Below are positions 45,540-57,770 of a DNA stretch of 64,000 nt, in pieces (the stretch's first letter is position 1; every line of letters begins with the position of its first letter). The stretch comes from Monodelphis domestica (lineage: Eukaryota; Chordata; Mammalia; Didelphimorphia; Didelphidae). The stretch lies in contig NC_077232.1 in the NCBI RefSeq assembly GCF_027887165.1, forward strand, positions 1,781,662 to 1,845,661, read 5' to 3'. The notes below the pieces were generated by a model, which saw only the letters and a program-made list of their open reading frames with translations, was not told the origin of the DNA and searched no databases. A program made the translations under genes and the position numbers.

Positions 45540-46510
45540 CATCTTTAATGTAGGAAAGGAAAAGATGGAGAAGTGTCTTTCAAGAGTCAATATTTATTCT
45601 CTCATGTCCAATTCTTCCCTCTAGTGGTCAAAGGGGCTTATTGCTGAGTATGGTAGATACACTTCAGTCTTTGGACACTCCTGGCTTTGGGAATGATTGT
45701 GCTGGCCCTGTTGTGGCTTTACAGATAAACCTTGATGTTGGGGGCCATCAAGCCATGATGTTTTGACAAGGTCACTCATGGAAACCAGAGGATAAAAAGT
45801 GACTCCCTGGAAGGATGGAGATACCCACTCAGCCCCTCTCTGTATGAATTCTCTCACTAACATCCCTTACTATTGGAATTGCTATGATTATTTTTCTTTC
45901 CCTAGCTTCAGGAAAAATAATATGAGAGCAAAATACTTGCAAGATTAATACATATGCCCCACTTTAATCCCTCCAGAATATCATCAAAAGATCATACTTA
46001 CAGAATTAAGCCTAAGGATTCTTATGTACCCACTTAGATAGGACCCTCTTTTCTAAGCATCAAAACTTCTGGCAAATCTTTGCTCAGAATTCCCCACTCC
46101 CATGTACAGGCCAAGAACAAGCTTCTTTGACCTAAAACTGACCCTGCACTTAGCAGTAGTTTTGTTGAATATCTCCTTAGGCTTTGTGTTTGTTGTTGGA
46201 ATCCATGGAATCAAAGTATGTATCTGTGTAACCACTGAGGGTATAAAATAAAGCAAAGCCTGAATGAAGGTGGAGCAGCTCCTTGTGATGCCTGTGCTAC
46301 AGGTTGAAACTTTCAGCTGTCTTCCCATTCATTATCTGCCAATGCTACCACACCCAGTCAAGGACCCCCCACACCATGACAGGGTCTTCCTTGATTATAT
46401 GCCATTACTATGTAATTCATCTTCACCATATACACAATCTGACACAGGGAACTCCACCAGAGCTCTTGAAGTTGCTCTAAGTTCTCTTGACATTTTACAA
46501 AGGCCAAATG
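45540..46510 (+). mobile_element. LTR/ERV fragment (family 3)
   Basis: Related to 17160-18760: ggaaggatggagatacccac (about 45811), 'gagggtataaaataaagc' (about 46237) and 'gtgatgcctgtgctac' (about 46287). The TATA-like and poly-A-like motifs overlap. Ends are uncertain. Confidence 0.45.
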
Positions 46511-46603
46511 AAGTCTGAAGTCATGAGTTATTCCTCAATGGCTTTAATTGTAAGACATATACATCCATTTTTTTCCAGTCATACATTTATCCAGTGATCT
46601 CTT

Positions 46604-46619
46604 ATGTATTGTTTTTCCT
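46604..46619. repeat. Target-site duplication, left copy, of the twin-primed L1
   Basis: atgtattgtttttcct here matches atgtattatttttcct at 47918-47933 with one mismatch. Confidence 0.7.
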
Positions 46620-47917
46620 TTTTATTTTGAATTAAAAATTTTTACTTAATTAATTAATTTAGAATATTTTTCCATGGTTACGTGATTCATGTTCCCCTAC
46701 CCTGTAGCCAATGCACAATTCCATTGAGTTTTACATGTATCATTGATCAATACCTATTTCCATATTATTGATAATTGCACTAGGGTGATCATTTAGGGTC
46801 TACACCCCCAATCACATCCTCATTGACCCATGTGATCAAGCAGTTGTTTTTCTTCTGTGTTTCTAATCTTCCACAGTTCTTTTTCTGGATGTGGAGAGAG
46901 TTCTTTCTCAAAAGTCCCTAAGAATTATCCTGTATCATTGCATTGCTACTGGTAGAGAAGTCCATTACATTTGATTATACTACCACACTATATCTGTCTC
47001 TGTGTACAATGTTCTCCTGGTTCTGGTCCTTTCATTCTGCATCAATTCCTGGAGGTCATTCCAGTTCACATGGAATTCCTCTAGTTCATTATTCCTTTGA
47101 GCACAATAGTATTCCATCACCAACAAATACCACAATTTGTTCAGCCATTCCCCAATTGAAGGGCATCCCCTCATTTTCCAATTTTTTTTTTTTGCCACCA
47201 GAAAGAGCGCATCTATAAATATTTTTGTATAAGTCTTTTTTCCTATGATCTTTTTGGGGTATAAACCCAGAAGACGTATGGCTGGATCAAAGGGCAGACA
47301 GTCTTTTAAAGCCTTTTTGGCATAGTTCCAAATTGCCCTCCAGAATGGTTGGATCAATTCACAACTCCACCAGCAATGCATTAATGTCCTATACCAAGAT
47401 AAATTCATAATGGGTGAATTACTTGAATATAAAGAAGGAAACTATAAGTAAATTAGGTGAACACAGAATAGTATACTTATGAGATCTTTGGGAAAGAAAA
47501 GATTTTAAGACCAAGCAAGAGTTAGAAAAAATTAAAAATGTAAAATAACAATTTTGATTACATTAAATTAAAAAGATTTTGTACAAACAAAATCAATGCA
47601 ACCAAAATTAGAAGGGAAGCAACAAATTGAGAAAAAACTATAACAAAAACCTCTAACAAAGGTCTAATTATTTAGATATATAAGGAGCTAAATCAATTGT
47701 AGAAAATATCAAACCATTCCCCAAGTGATAAATGGGAAAGGGACATGAATAGGTAATTTTCAGATAAAAAATCAAGACTATCAATAAGCACATGAAAAAA
47801 GTGTTCTAAATATCCTATAATTAGAGAAATGCAAATCAAAACAACTCTGAGGTACCACCTCACATCTAGCATATTAGCTAACATGACAGCAAAGGAAAGT
47901 AATAAATGTTGGAGGGG
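46620..47917 (-). mobile_element. L1 with 5' inversion (twin priming)
   Basis: The left part (46620-47388) is the L1 3' end on the minus strand, including the ORF2 C-terminus ([20 protein letters not shown] and FDPAIRLLGLYPKKI). The right part (47389-47917) is the preceding ORF2 segment on the plus strand (tataccaagataaattcata to 'aaatgttggaggggatg'). Compared with 50640-51210, the two parts meet with only about 10 bases lost. This is the structure produced when two primers start reverse transcription of one L1 RNA. The 16-bp target duplication flanks the whole unit. Confidence 0.85.
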
Positions 47918-47933
47918 ATGTATTATTTTTCCT

Positions 47934-48735
47934 GATACTCTCCAGAGACATCATAGATATTTTTTTCCACAATTACCACACATTCATTTATCAGTTTTGA
48001 CAAGTTGAGATATCTCTCTGCCCAAAGCAGAAATCTTAGGGACTTATCTTAGTATTGTTAGAATAAGTTTAATACTGATTTTTTTTCTATCCAAAGAGGA
48101 ATTCTATCCAAAATGAGAGAATTTGATTCTAGATTTATGAAGAATAACTAGCCTAAAAGTGATTCTTTAAGTAGAAACAACTTGAGGGGAAAGAGGTCTT
48201 TTCATCTTAGCCTTAATGATTCTTCATGAAGAAGAGAAAAGCAGGGCATCATCAGAATGCACTTATATGCTTTAAATTGTCCTCTTTCATTCCCCACAAG
48301 CATCTCTTGCCTCTTCATCATGACTTGCTAGTTCTTTCAGCCTTCTACATTCTCCTAGGATATTACCCCTACACTAACCTCACCTTTTTCTCCTTTAATA
48401 TCTTCACCACACTTTTGGTTTGTCCATTCTTACTATCCAGTGGCCTTACATTCTTCACTCACTTCTCTTATTGGCTGTTAGACATTGGCATACTCTCCTC
48501 ATGGATTTCTCACACCATCTTGTATCTGTTACTACATGTAAGCTGCTGAATAATATTGAGAAAAGCCACATTACCCTTTTGACTTTGGAATCATTACAAA
48601 AGTTTTGATATTTGGCTTCAGAAGAGCCTGGACCCACTTTAAAACATCTCAGTGAGATTTAGAAATGCACAATCTAGAAAGAAGTAATAATAAAGATATA
48701 CCTCCACATTCACCATCCAATATAAGAATCCACAG
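47934..48735. other. Unassigned sequence
   Basis: An open frame of 107 codons (48226-48549) is hydrophobic but has no start context or domain that I recognise, so I do not call it a gene. Confidence 0.3.
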
Positions 48736-49175
48736 GAGAACTATTAAAATTCAGTGAAGACTGAGACAAATATGGTGGGGCAGGATCAAAGTGGAGAACA
48801 GAATATATAGTGTAGGTAGTACTGAGAAGCTTTGGAATATTTCCACTTGTCACTTTCTGTCCAAGTCAACAATTACCAAAGCCTAGCCAGAGATCTCCTC
48901 AAGGTACAAGTCTACCATGAACACAGAACAATTGAGGATCATGATTCTAGGAGTATGGGGAAGGAACTTAGGCAAAGCATGCATCTGGAGAGTCCTTAAA
49001 TCTCTGTGACAAGAAGGAGCTCCAGGCAGAGTCAACCACCTCCAAGTAGATATTGAAACTGATGAAATCAGCGAACCAAGGATAACTCTCCAGAGAATGA
49101 GTAAATACTATAGTTTAAGAGTTGTCCAGAGGGGAATCCTGAGTAGGATAGAGACTAAAATAATTTCAGGTAAAA
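48736..49175 (+). other. Unassigned; weak likeness to an L1 5'UTR
   Basis: acaaatatggtggggcagga near 48768 loosely resembles the L1 starts at 10725 and 19731, but the rest could not be matched. Confidence 0.2.
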
Positions 49176-49179
49176 CATT

Positions 49180-49385
49180 GAAGAGGGGGCAGCTGGGTGG
49201 CTCAGTGAATTGAGAGCTAAGCCCAAAGATGGGAGGTCCTGGGTTAAAATCTGGCCTCAGACATTTCCCAGTGGTGTGACCCAGGGCAAGTCACTCAACC
49301 CCCATTACCTAGCCCTTACCACTCTTCTGTCTTAGAATCAATATACAGCGTTGATTCTAAGACAAAAGGTAAGGGTTTAAAAAAA
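49180..49385 (+). mobile_element. tRNA-derived SINE, full length, with 3' hairpin
   Basis: It runs from gagggggcagctgggtggct through 'gatgggaggtcctgggtt', 'gtgacccagggcaagtcact' and 'agcccttaccactcttctgt' to an A-rich end. Positions 49331-49361 form an inverted repeat (cttagaatcaa ... ttgattctaag). Confidence 0.9.
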
Positions 49386-50326
49386 ATTGAAAAAAAATTA
49401 CTCAGATGCCTGTATTTGAAGGAATACCAGGAAGAAATGAATACTATATAAACAATGGAAATGCTAATGAGGGAAGAATGGCAAAATGTTAGACAGTGGA
49501 AAGCATTATCCAAGAATGGTCTGTCCTTCAGTAGAAAGGAAAAGCCAAAACATCTCAAGAAGATAAGAGGAAATGATAAATGAAACCAAAAGATTGAGTG
49601 GGTGGGGAAAGCCAAAGAAAATATTTGTAATATACTACCAAAAATAACAACAATAAAAATCAATAGCACTTGTCTTGGAAAATAAAAATTCTTGGAGCAA
49701 TAAACTATGAATTGCCAGACTTTGAAAACCATGATCATAAAAAGAGTTTCTGTACTATTTGTTGGGAATTTACATTTTAAAAAAATATCCCGTTTCCTTA
49801 GAACCATTAAGAGAGAAAAATAGCAACAAAAATAGGGGTGTGATGATCTCAGACAAGGCTAAAGAAAATAAAGATGAAATTTAAAAAAGGAATGAGCTGT
49901 CAATAACATTATACTTGAAAGTGTCATATAGAAAACCAATCAATATCAATACTTTGTCCATATGTGCCAAAATTTTAGGCCACTCCTCGGCTTTTCCACT
50001 GGGGGCAGATGAGCTGATTGCTTAAGCTCATCCATCATCTTGTCTACTTCCCAACAGATACTTACAAAAGACCATATGACTAGGAAGAACAAGAAGACAA
50101 TTTGTGTGAACTAAACAGGCAGCAGAAATCCAGGATCTACGGATCAGAACATAACAAAGAATGAGGTCAGAGTGAGATGATCTCAGAGCAAAACAAGAGA
50201 GGGAATTATCTCATGTAAGAGATTGCAGATCCATTCTCAAAGATTCCAGAATGTTAAGCCCTGGCTGTCATAGTATCAATGAATCCAGCTTTTTATACAT
50301 GTGCTTAGTTAGAAAGGCTTGAGTCA

Positions 50327-51969
50327 AACAAAGTTCATTTGGAAGAACAAAAGATCAAGAATATCAAGGGAAATAACGAAAAAATGTGAAGGAAGGTGGC
50401 CTAGCAGTCCCAAATCTCAAACTATACTATAAAGCAGTGGTCACCAAAACAATATGGTACTGGCTAAGAGACAGAAAGGAGGATCAGTGGGATAGACTTG
50501 GGGTAAGTGACCTTAGCAAAACAGTCTATGATAAGCTGAAAAATCTCAGCTTTTGGGACCAAATCCACTATTTGATAAAAACTGCTGGGAAAATTGGGAG
50601 ACAGTATGGGAGAGATTAGGTTTTGATCAACATCTCACAGTCTACACTAAGATAAACTCAGAATGGATGAATGACTTGAATACAAAGAAGGAAACTATAA
50701 GTAAATTAGGTGAACACAGAATAACAGAATAAAATACTTGTCAGATCTTTGGGAAAGGAAAGATTTTAAGACCAAGCAAGAGTTAGAAAAAAATCACAAA
50801 ATGTAAAATCAATAATTTTTATTACATTAAATTAAAAAAGGTTTTGCATAAACAAAACCAATGCAACCAAAATTAGAAGGGAAGCAACAAATTGGGGGGA
50901 AAATCTTCATAACAAAAACCTCTGACAAAGGTCTAATTACTCAAATTTATAAAGAACTAAATCAATTGTACAAAAAATCAAGCCATTCTCCAATTGATAA
51001 ATGGGCAAAAGTCATGAATAGTCAATTTTCAGATGAAGAAATCAAAACTATTAATAAGCACATGAAAAAGTGTTCTAAACTCTTATAATCAGAGAGATGC
51101 AAATCAAAACAACTCTGAGGTATCACCTCACACCTAGCAGATTGGCTAACATGACAGCAAAGGAAAGTAATGAATGCTGGAGGGTATGTGGCAAAGTTGG
51201 GACATTAATGCATTGCTGGTGGAGTTGTGAATTGATCCAACCATCCTGGAGGGCAATTTGGAACTATGCCCAAAGGGCACTAAAAGACTGCCTGCCCATT
51301 GATCCAGACATAGAACTGCTGGGTTTGTACCCCAAAGAGATAATAAGGAAAAAGACTTGTACAAGAATATTCATAGCTGAGCTCTTTGTTGTGGCAAAAA
51401 ATTGGAAAATGAGGGGATGCCCTTCAATTGGGGAATGGCTAAACAAATTGTGGTATATGTTGGGGATGGAATATTATCGTGCTCAAAGGAATAATAAACT
51501 GGAGGAATACCATGTGAATTGGAATGACCTCCAGGAATTGATGCAGAGTGAAAGGAGCAGAACCAGGAGGACATTGTACACAGAGTCTGATACAGTATAG
51601 TACAATCAAATGTAATGTGCTTCTCCGTTAGTGGCAATGCAATAATCCTGAACAACTTGGAGGGATTTATGAGCAAGAACACTATCCACATTCAGAGGAA
51701 AAACTGTGGGAGTAGAAACACCAAAGAAAAACAACTGCTTGATTACATCGGTCGAGGGGATATGACTGGGGATGTAGACTAGCTGATCATCCTAGTGCAA
51801 ACATCAACAACATGGAAATAGGTTCTGATTAAGGACACATGTGAAACCTAGTGGAATTGCGTGTTGGCTATGGGAAGGAGTGGGGGGAAGGGAGGGAGGG
51901 AAAGAATATGATTCTTGTAACCAAGGAATAATGTTCTAAATTGACTAAATAAAATAAAATAAAATAAAA
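50327..51969 (+). pseudogene. L1 insertion, 5'-truncated: ORF2 C-terminal half and 3'UTR
   Basis: Readable ORF2 parts are TISKLGEHR-like sequence (about 50700), IFITKTSDKGLITQIYKELN (50909-50968), 'SPIDKWAKVMNSQFSDEE' and '[10 protein letters not shown]' (50980-51077), and from 51097 [17 protein letters not shown] with '[20 protein letters not shown]' and 'LLGLYPKEI', ending at 51600. This region follows the RT domain in L1 ORF2p. Stops and a frame change at about 51090 separate the pieces. It ends in an (AAAAT)n tail. The flanks agaaaggcttgagtca (50311-50326) and agaaagatttgagtca (51970-51985) are a 16-bp target duplication with two mismatches. Confidence 0.88.
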
Positions 51970-52100
51970 AGAAAGATTTGAGTCAGTCATTCATTCTCTT
52001 GTTTTGTGAATCCCCCTCCCCCCCAACCTTGGACGTTCTCTCTTAATCTGTTCTCATGCAACTCAAGTCAGTCCTTCATGAGGAAGCATCATGGTTAATA

Positions 52101-52680
52101 TTCTCTCACCAACTGAGGGTCTCATTTCTCTTTGCATGTGCTGCACACAGAACAGGATGGACTTTTAGGGTAACATTTAATGGAGTATTAGATTAAAAAA
52201 AGGGAGAATTTGGACATGGTGGCAATAGCAAGTGAAAGACAACTCCTGTAGTCAAGCTAGTGCTTGATCTGAGCCTTGAAGAATATGAGAGATTCTAAGA
52301 GATAGAGATGAGAAAGGAGTACATTCCATGCATGGAGATCATCTAACACCAGAGCCAAGCCATAGGAGATCATTCAGTTCAGTTCAACTCAATTGAATCA
52401 AACATAAAAATTTATTAAGTGCCTTCTAAGTGCCACTGATATAAAAAAAGGCAAAAGGTGGTCTCTTATCTTAAGGAATTATGAAATGAAATTCTTGGTT
52501 CTCTTTGTCTATTCTGAGTTTACACTTGTAAAAAGGGAATCCTTTATTCTCTTTGCCTAGTTGGAGTTAACATTTTGGTTAACAATAACTTAAGTACCCC
52601 TGCTTAGTACCTCACTAGATTATGAAGACAGGATTAACTCTCCTTTGTCTACCTTTTTATTGAATCAACACAAGCTTGAA
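52101..52680. other. Unassigned, with a short ancient repeat at 52395-52480
   Basis: The piece aaatttattaagtgccttct followed by 'aaaaaaaggcaaaaggtgg' and 'tctcttatcttaaggaatta' matches the same ancient repeat type as 41200. Nothing else was recognised. Confidence 0.35.
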
Positions 52681-52684
52681 CTAG

Positions 52685-55503
52685 GTGGTAGTAGTAGTGG
52701 TAGTCTCTCGGTGATCAAGAATGATGATTGTCTTTGTGCAGTTTCATCTACGGTGTACCCTCATGTGGCTTTGGAGTCCAACGGCTGAGGCGCACAGTTT
52801 GTGGCACATGGGGCCTGGGACTCCAGTTATTAGGGGAGGTGCGGTTGTGGCCTGGTGTCCGCGTTCAAGAGCAGCGGCAAGACGTCGACGTCGCTCATCT
52901 TCAAAGGTGGCGGCGGCATGGTGAATGTGGGTTCGCCAGCTGCTTCTGTCAGAGGCAGCGAGTTCTAGTTGCTTTGGTTTAATGCCAGCCCACTTCAAGT
53001 TTGACTTTAGCTGATCCTTGAATCTTTTCTTTGGTCGGCCTTGTTTCCTGAGTCCAGCTGACAGTTCACCATAGAATACCTGTCTTGGTATTCGTGGTGG
53101 GTCCATGCGGATGACGTGTCCAGACCATCGTAGCTGGGTTTTGAGGACCATGACTTCGATGCTGGTGGAGTTGGTTCTGTCGAGGACTTCCTGATTGGTG
53201 ATTCGGTCCTGCTATGGGATCCTCATGATTGACCGGAGGGAGCGTTGGTGGAATTGCTCCAGCTGTTTCATGTGCTTCCAGTACAATGTCCATGTCTCAC
53301 AACCATACAGGAGCAAGCTGAGGACCACTGCATTGTACACTTTGAGCTTCGTCACAGTGCTTACACCTGTGTTGGAGGACTTTTCAGCGCAGCCGCCCGA
53401 GTGCCTGGCTGGCCTTTTGGATCCTGGCATTGATCTCGTGGTCTAGGGACCCATCATTGGCGATGGTGCTGCCCAGGTACTTGAAAGTGTTGACGTTAGG
53501 AAGCTGCGTGCTATCGATTGTAATGCACGGCTGGTTTGTTGGCCTCCCTGGTGCAGGTTGGAACAGCACCTCTGTTTTGCTGAAGCTGATAGTCAGGCCA
53601 AACAGTTTTGTTGCGGTGGAGAACCTGTCCACAATGGTTTGGAGATGATTTTCTTGGTGGGCCATGAGAGCACAGTCATCTGCAAAGAGAGCTTCCAGGA
53701 TGAGTCTCTCTGTTGTCTTTGTTTTTGCAGTCAGGGGGCGAAGGTCGAATAGTGAGCCATCCAGTCGGTATTTGATGTAGACGCCCAGGTCTAGATCCAT
53801 CACAGCATGTTGTAATACTTGGGTGAAAAATAGGTTGAATAGTACCGGAGCGAGGACACAGCCTTGTTTCACACCATTGGAGATGTTGAAGCGATCAGAA
53901 GTCTCTCCACCAGATAGGACTTCCCCTGTCATGTCGACATCACCATTGGAGATGTTGAAGCGATCAGAAGTCTCTCCACCAGATAGGACTTCCCCTGTCA
54001 TGTCGACATGAAAGAGCTGGATCAGTTTGATGAATTTTGCTGGGCAACCGAGCTTGCTGGGAATCACCCACAATGTGTCCCTGTTCACTGTGTCGAACGC
54101 CTTTGTCAGGTCTATGAAGACAAGGTAGAGACTCAAGTTCTGCTCAAGGCATTTTTCCTGCATTTGCCTTACCGTGAAGACCATGTTGATGGTGCTGTGA
54201 TCTGGTCGGAAGCCACATTGTGATTCAGGCAGGTTCTGCTCTGAAACAGATGACAGGAGTCTGTTGAGTATGGCACAGGTGAGGATCTTTCCAGCAGTGG
54301 AGAGTAGTGAGATGCCTCTGTAGTTGTCACAGGCTGCTTGTGAGCCTTTGTTCTTGAATAGGGCTACGATGGAGGCATCTCTGAGTTCTGGGGGCATGTC
54401 TTCCTCTTCCCATATGCTGGTCAGCACTATGTGGAATGCCTGGAGCGCCTTTCCATTTAAGGCCTTGTACACCTCGGTTGGGATCCCGTCTTTACTGGGT
54501 GCCTTGCCTGCACTCATTTGTTTAATGGCTTTTTGGATTTCCTCTATTGAAGGAGGGATGTCAAGTTGTTCAATGGAGCATTTTTGGGGGATCTGGTCAA
54601 GGGCGCTTTGGTCGACTGAAGAGGGTCGGTTGAGAAGCTGACTGAAGTGTTCTTTCCACCTGTTGCTGATGCCTTTTTTATCTTTTATGAGAGTGTCACT
54701 GTTAGAGGATAGCAAGGGAGTGGTGGTGGGTTTTAATGGCCCATAGACAGTCTTGAGGGCACTGAAAAATTGTTTGTAGTTTTTCACATCAGCAAACCGC
54801 TGGATTTCTTCTTACTTTTTTTCCCACCATCGGTCTTGCATCTTCTTGATCTCACGCTGCACCGTGGCTTGGAGAGACTTGAATCTGTCCTTTTTAGGAG
54901 CAGAGTTTGGGTTATTTTGCCACTCCATAAAGGCTTTGTTCTTTTTGCTCAATAGGTCTTCAATAGCAGTGTTGTTCTCTTCGAACCCGTCCTGGTTGCG
55001 TTGTTTGGGGCCTAGGACTGCCTTTGATGTTTCCTTCACTGCGTCTCTGAACTGGTTCCATTTCTCGGTTGAGCTTCCAGTGAGTGGTCCCTTGACAGAC
55101 AGCTTGTTGTCCAGGCAGGACTGGAATGTTTGCAAGTAAGATGGATCTCTAAGACGACTCACGTTGTAAAATGCGTGAACTGTCTGGGCGCATTTTGGAT
55201 GGCGAGGCATAATGCGCATTTGAAGAGTCACTCTAACTAATCGGTGGTCTGTCCAGCATTCAGCTCCTCTCATGGCTCTGGTGATCTTTACATCCTGGAT
55301 GTCTCGCCGGCATACAATGATGTAGTCAATGAGATGCCACTGTTTTGATCTTGGGTGCATCCACGTTATTTTATATTTGTTCGCCATTCTGAACACAGTG
55401 TTCGTGATGGTGAGTTCGAACTCTGAGCATTTGCTGAGTAGCAGTAGGTCGTTGTTCATTTTGCCCATGCCGTGTTTGCCGAGCACTCCTTTCCATCTTT
55501 CAG
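52685..55503 (-). pseudogene. RTE-type LINE copy 2, 5'-truncated
   Basis: Same family as 21607-24965, opposite orientation. It begins inside the endonuclease (LGKHGMGKMNNDLLLLS at 55483) and continues with TDHRLVR, a stop at about 54812-54814 where copy 1 encodes alanine (EKK-stop against EKKAKE), then an uninterrupted 467-codon RT frame (54787-53384) with FIDLTKAFDTVNR, NGVKQGCV and catalytic FADDC. After about 53400 the frame shifts several times, but the LRWSGHVIRMDPPRIP block (53136-53089) and the C2H2 finger remain. The 3' end has cttgatcaccgagagacta and a (TACC/TAC)n tail at 52685-52704. An exact 69-bp tandem duplication lies within the RT frame at 53872-54009. Confidence 0.87.
53872..54009 (-). 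repeat. Exact 69-bp tandem duplication inside RTE copy 2
   Basis: 53872-53940 and 53941-54009 are identical base for base. The unit is 23 codons, so VDMTGEVLSGGETSDRFNIS appears twice in frame between RT motifs A and B'. Copy 1 has the segment once. Confidence 0.95.
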
Positions 55504-55508
55504 GAGCT

Positions 55509-56130
55509 TGCTAACCACTTAGTGAATTCTACCCCCCTCCCAACTCAGTCAGGAAACTGTGAACCCTTTTGATGAGAATTCACACCTCCAGAAGGTGAGA
55601 AGTGGAACTCAAAGACACTGCCCGCCTTGGACAGTGCTGGGCAACTTGGAAGCTGTGGCCCTAGTGAAGAGGGGAAGGGACAAGAAATCTCTATAAAAGG
55701 CCCTGAATTTCTGGGACTGGGGAGTTTGACTTCAAGAAGGAAGTCAGTTTTAAGAGGAAGGTGAGCTCAAGGAAGAAAGTTGGCCTTAGGAGTCACCTTC
55801 AGCTCAAATCATTGTCTTGACCAACCTCTTGTAGAGAACTTGGGTGAGTGGGTAGCTGGCTTTCCCTTCCTGTCTCCTGGAGAGAGTTTAATTCAGGTTG
55901 ATGGTTAACATGTCCTGGCTGAGTCAAGCACTGGAACTATATTTAGTTAGATAGGGTAATGTCTTCCTACCATTTTGTATTTCTCTGCTTTCATTCTTTC
56001 TAATCTCTTTTGAAAATAAAAGCTATTAAAGTCATTTCAACTTTGAGCAATAATACTTTGCATTGATGACTACAATTATTATTTATAATTTTCATAAATT
56101 TTAGTCAAACCCTTAATCTTAATCCCTACA
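55509..56130 (+). mobile_element. LTR (family 4)
   Basis: It has the layout of a complete LTR: TG near 55509, a TATA box tctctataaaagg (about 55690), a poly-A signal gaaaataaaagc (about 56013) and the end taatccctaca at 56130. It abuts the truncated 5' end of RTE copy 2. No internal ERV genes flank it, so it is probably solo. Confidence 0.65.
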
Positions 56131-56805
56131 GAATTAATACAATGGAGAAAGACAATACATACAAATTAGGCAAAAAATGGTAGGGGGAGTATAGTAACGG
56201 ATTAAGGGGTGGGGCATGATGACATCTTGGAACCAGTTGGGAGATGAGGAGAAGGTAACTGTTCTGGGGTTCCTCCTTAAGTGAGGGATCTGTGAGAAAT
56301 TCTTCCTTGTCAGTCAGAGAGAGGAAGAATTCCCGAGCCAGAGGATACTACGAAGGAGTTCCAGTCAATAGGAGTAGAAGCAAAAAAGCAACTTTGGCTT
56401 TACTACTGTGTATGTAAAACTAAAATGATGTCTAATAAGAATGGAAAGCTAAGTTCTAGCTAGGTTAGGAATAGTTTTAAAGGCTAAATGACAATATGTA
56501 TGTTTTAGCCTGGAAATAGGAGATCCATTGGGGTTTAAGATTATATATAAATATTAAAATTATATATGTATGAAGATATGAAAACTTTTGAATATCAGCT
56601 TTTAAACACCTAGAAGATTTCATTCTAAATTCAGATGTGTAACTTAGAAAAAACAAAATCTCTTTTTCAGCATTGAATAGAGGAGGGAAAGGCCTTGAGA
56701 AAGAGAAGCCACTACGAAGCTTTTTTAGTGGTCCATGTTAAAGGTGCTCAGGTATTGAACTTAGATGGTCACTACATAGAAATAGAGCTATCAATGAGAC
56801 ATGTT
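56131..56805. other. Unassigned sequence
   Basis: No gene or repeat was recognised. Confidence 0.3.
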
Positions 56806-57010
56806 AGGGGGCAGCTGGGTGGCTCAGTGGATGGAGAGCCAGGCCTAGAGAAAGAAGGTCCTAGGTTCAAATCTGGCCTCAGGCACTTCCCAGTTGTGTG
56901 ACCCTGGGTAAGTCACTTGACCCCCATTGCCTAGCCCTTACCACTCTTCTGCCTTGGAGCCAATACACAGTATTGACTCCATGACGGAAGGTAGGGGTTT
57001 TTTAAATTAA
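56806..57010 (+). mobile_element. tRNA-derived SINE, full length
   Basis: From ggggggcagctgggtggctc to 'gacggaaggtaggggtttt' and an A-rich tail; same family as 49180-49385. Confidence 0.9.
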
Positions 57011-57770
57011 AAAAAAAACCCAACAAAAAGAGACGTGTGTATGTAGAAACTTGACAATCTATGGAATATATGGAGTGAGTGAGGGTGAGGAACAGAAGAT
57101 GACACCAAAGTTTGCAATTCAGATATGACATCTTATGCTTCATTTCAGTTTGTCTCCTTTTTCTTTCCATTGGAATGACAAATCCAGAAGCATCACTTTT
57201 CTTATTTGCTTCTTCTAACCTATATCTTTGAATTGCTTTTGGTGAGATTTTTTCCCTTCTTTCTTTCCTCTAAGAATGGACTCATTTCCTTTTCATCAAA
57301 GACAGATATTGAACTCGTCATTACCATTCTGTCCAAACAGGGACTTGATCCGGGCCATTGGTACTGAACTGGCCAATTTATCTAGCTAATGTGGTCTATC
57401 TTTCAGCCTCTTCACATAGGGAGGTCATGAAAGGGCAATGGTTCTATTTATGGGATTTAAAAAAATATAGAATAATTTCCAATGGAAGAAACACTTCTAA
57501 AATTCAATGGATGCACTTCTAATTCTGTCTCAGGATATAGAGGAAGCTTCATTGTTTTAAAAAATGATCCTACACCTATTAAAGAAATAATAGCAAGGAT
57601 CTTGGTTGAGACATTTCCTAAAGTAAATGATCTCCACAGAATATAATTATTAAGATGAAAGGGAGATTTCTCAGTCTTAAGTGTCTGTTAATTGTTAATG
57701 AAACAATGTGAGAACACTCTTTGGCTCCCTTAGACCACATCCTTAGGCATCCTTAGGCATAGCATGCCTC
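57011..57770. other. Unassigned sequence
   Basis: No gene was recognised. A small direct repeat, ccttaggcat twice, lies at about 57738-57760. Confidence 0.3.

Noticed and set aside
48226-48549. 107-codon hydrophobic frame
   Set aside because: No domain, no splice or promoter evidence, AT-rich composition.
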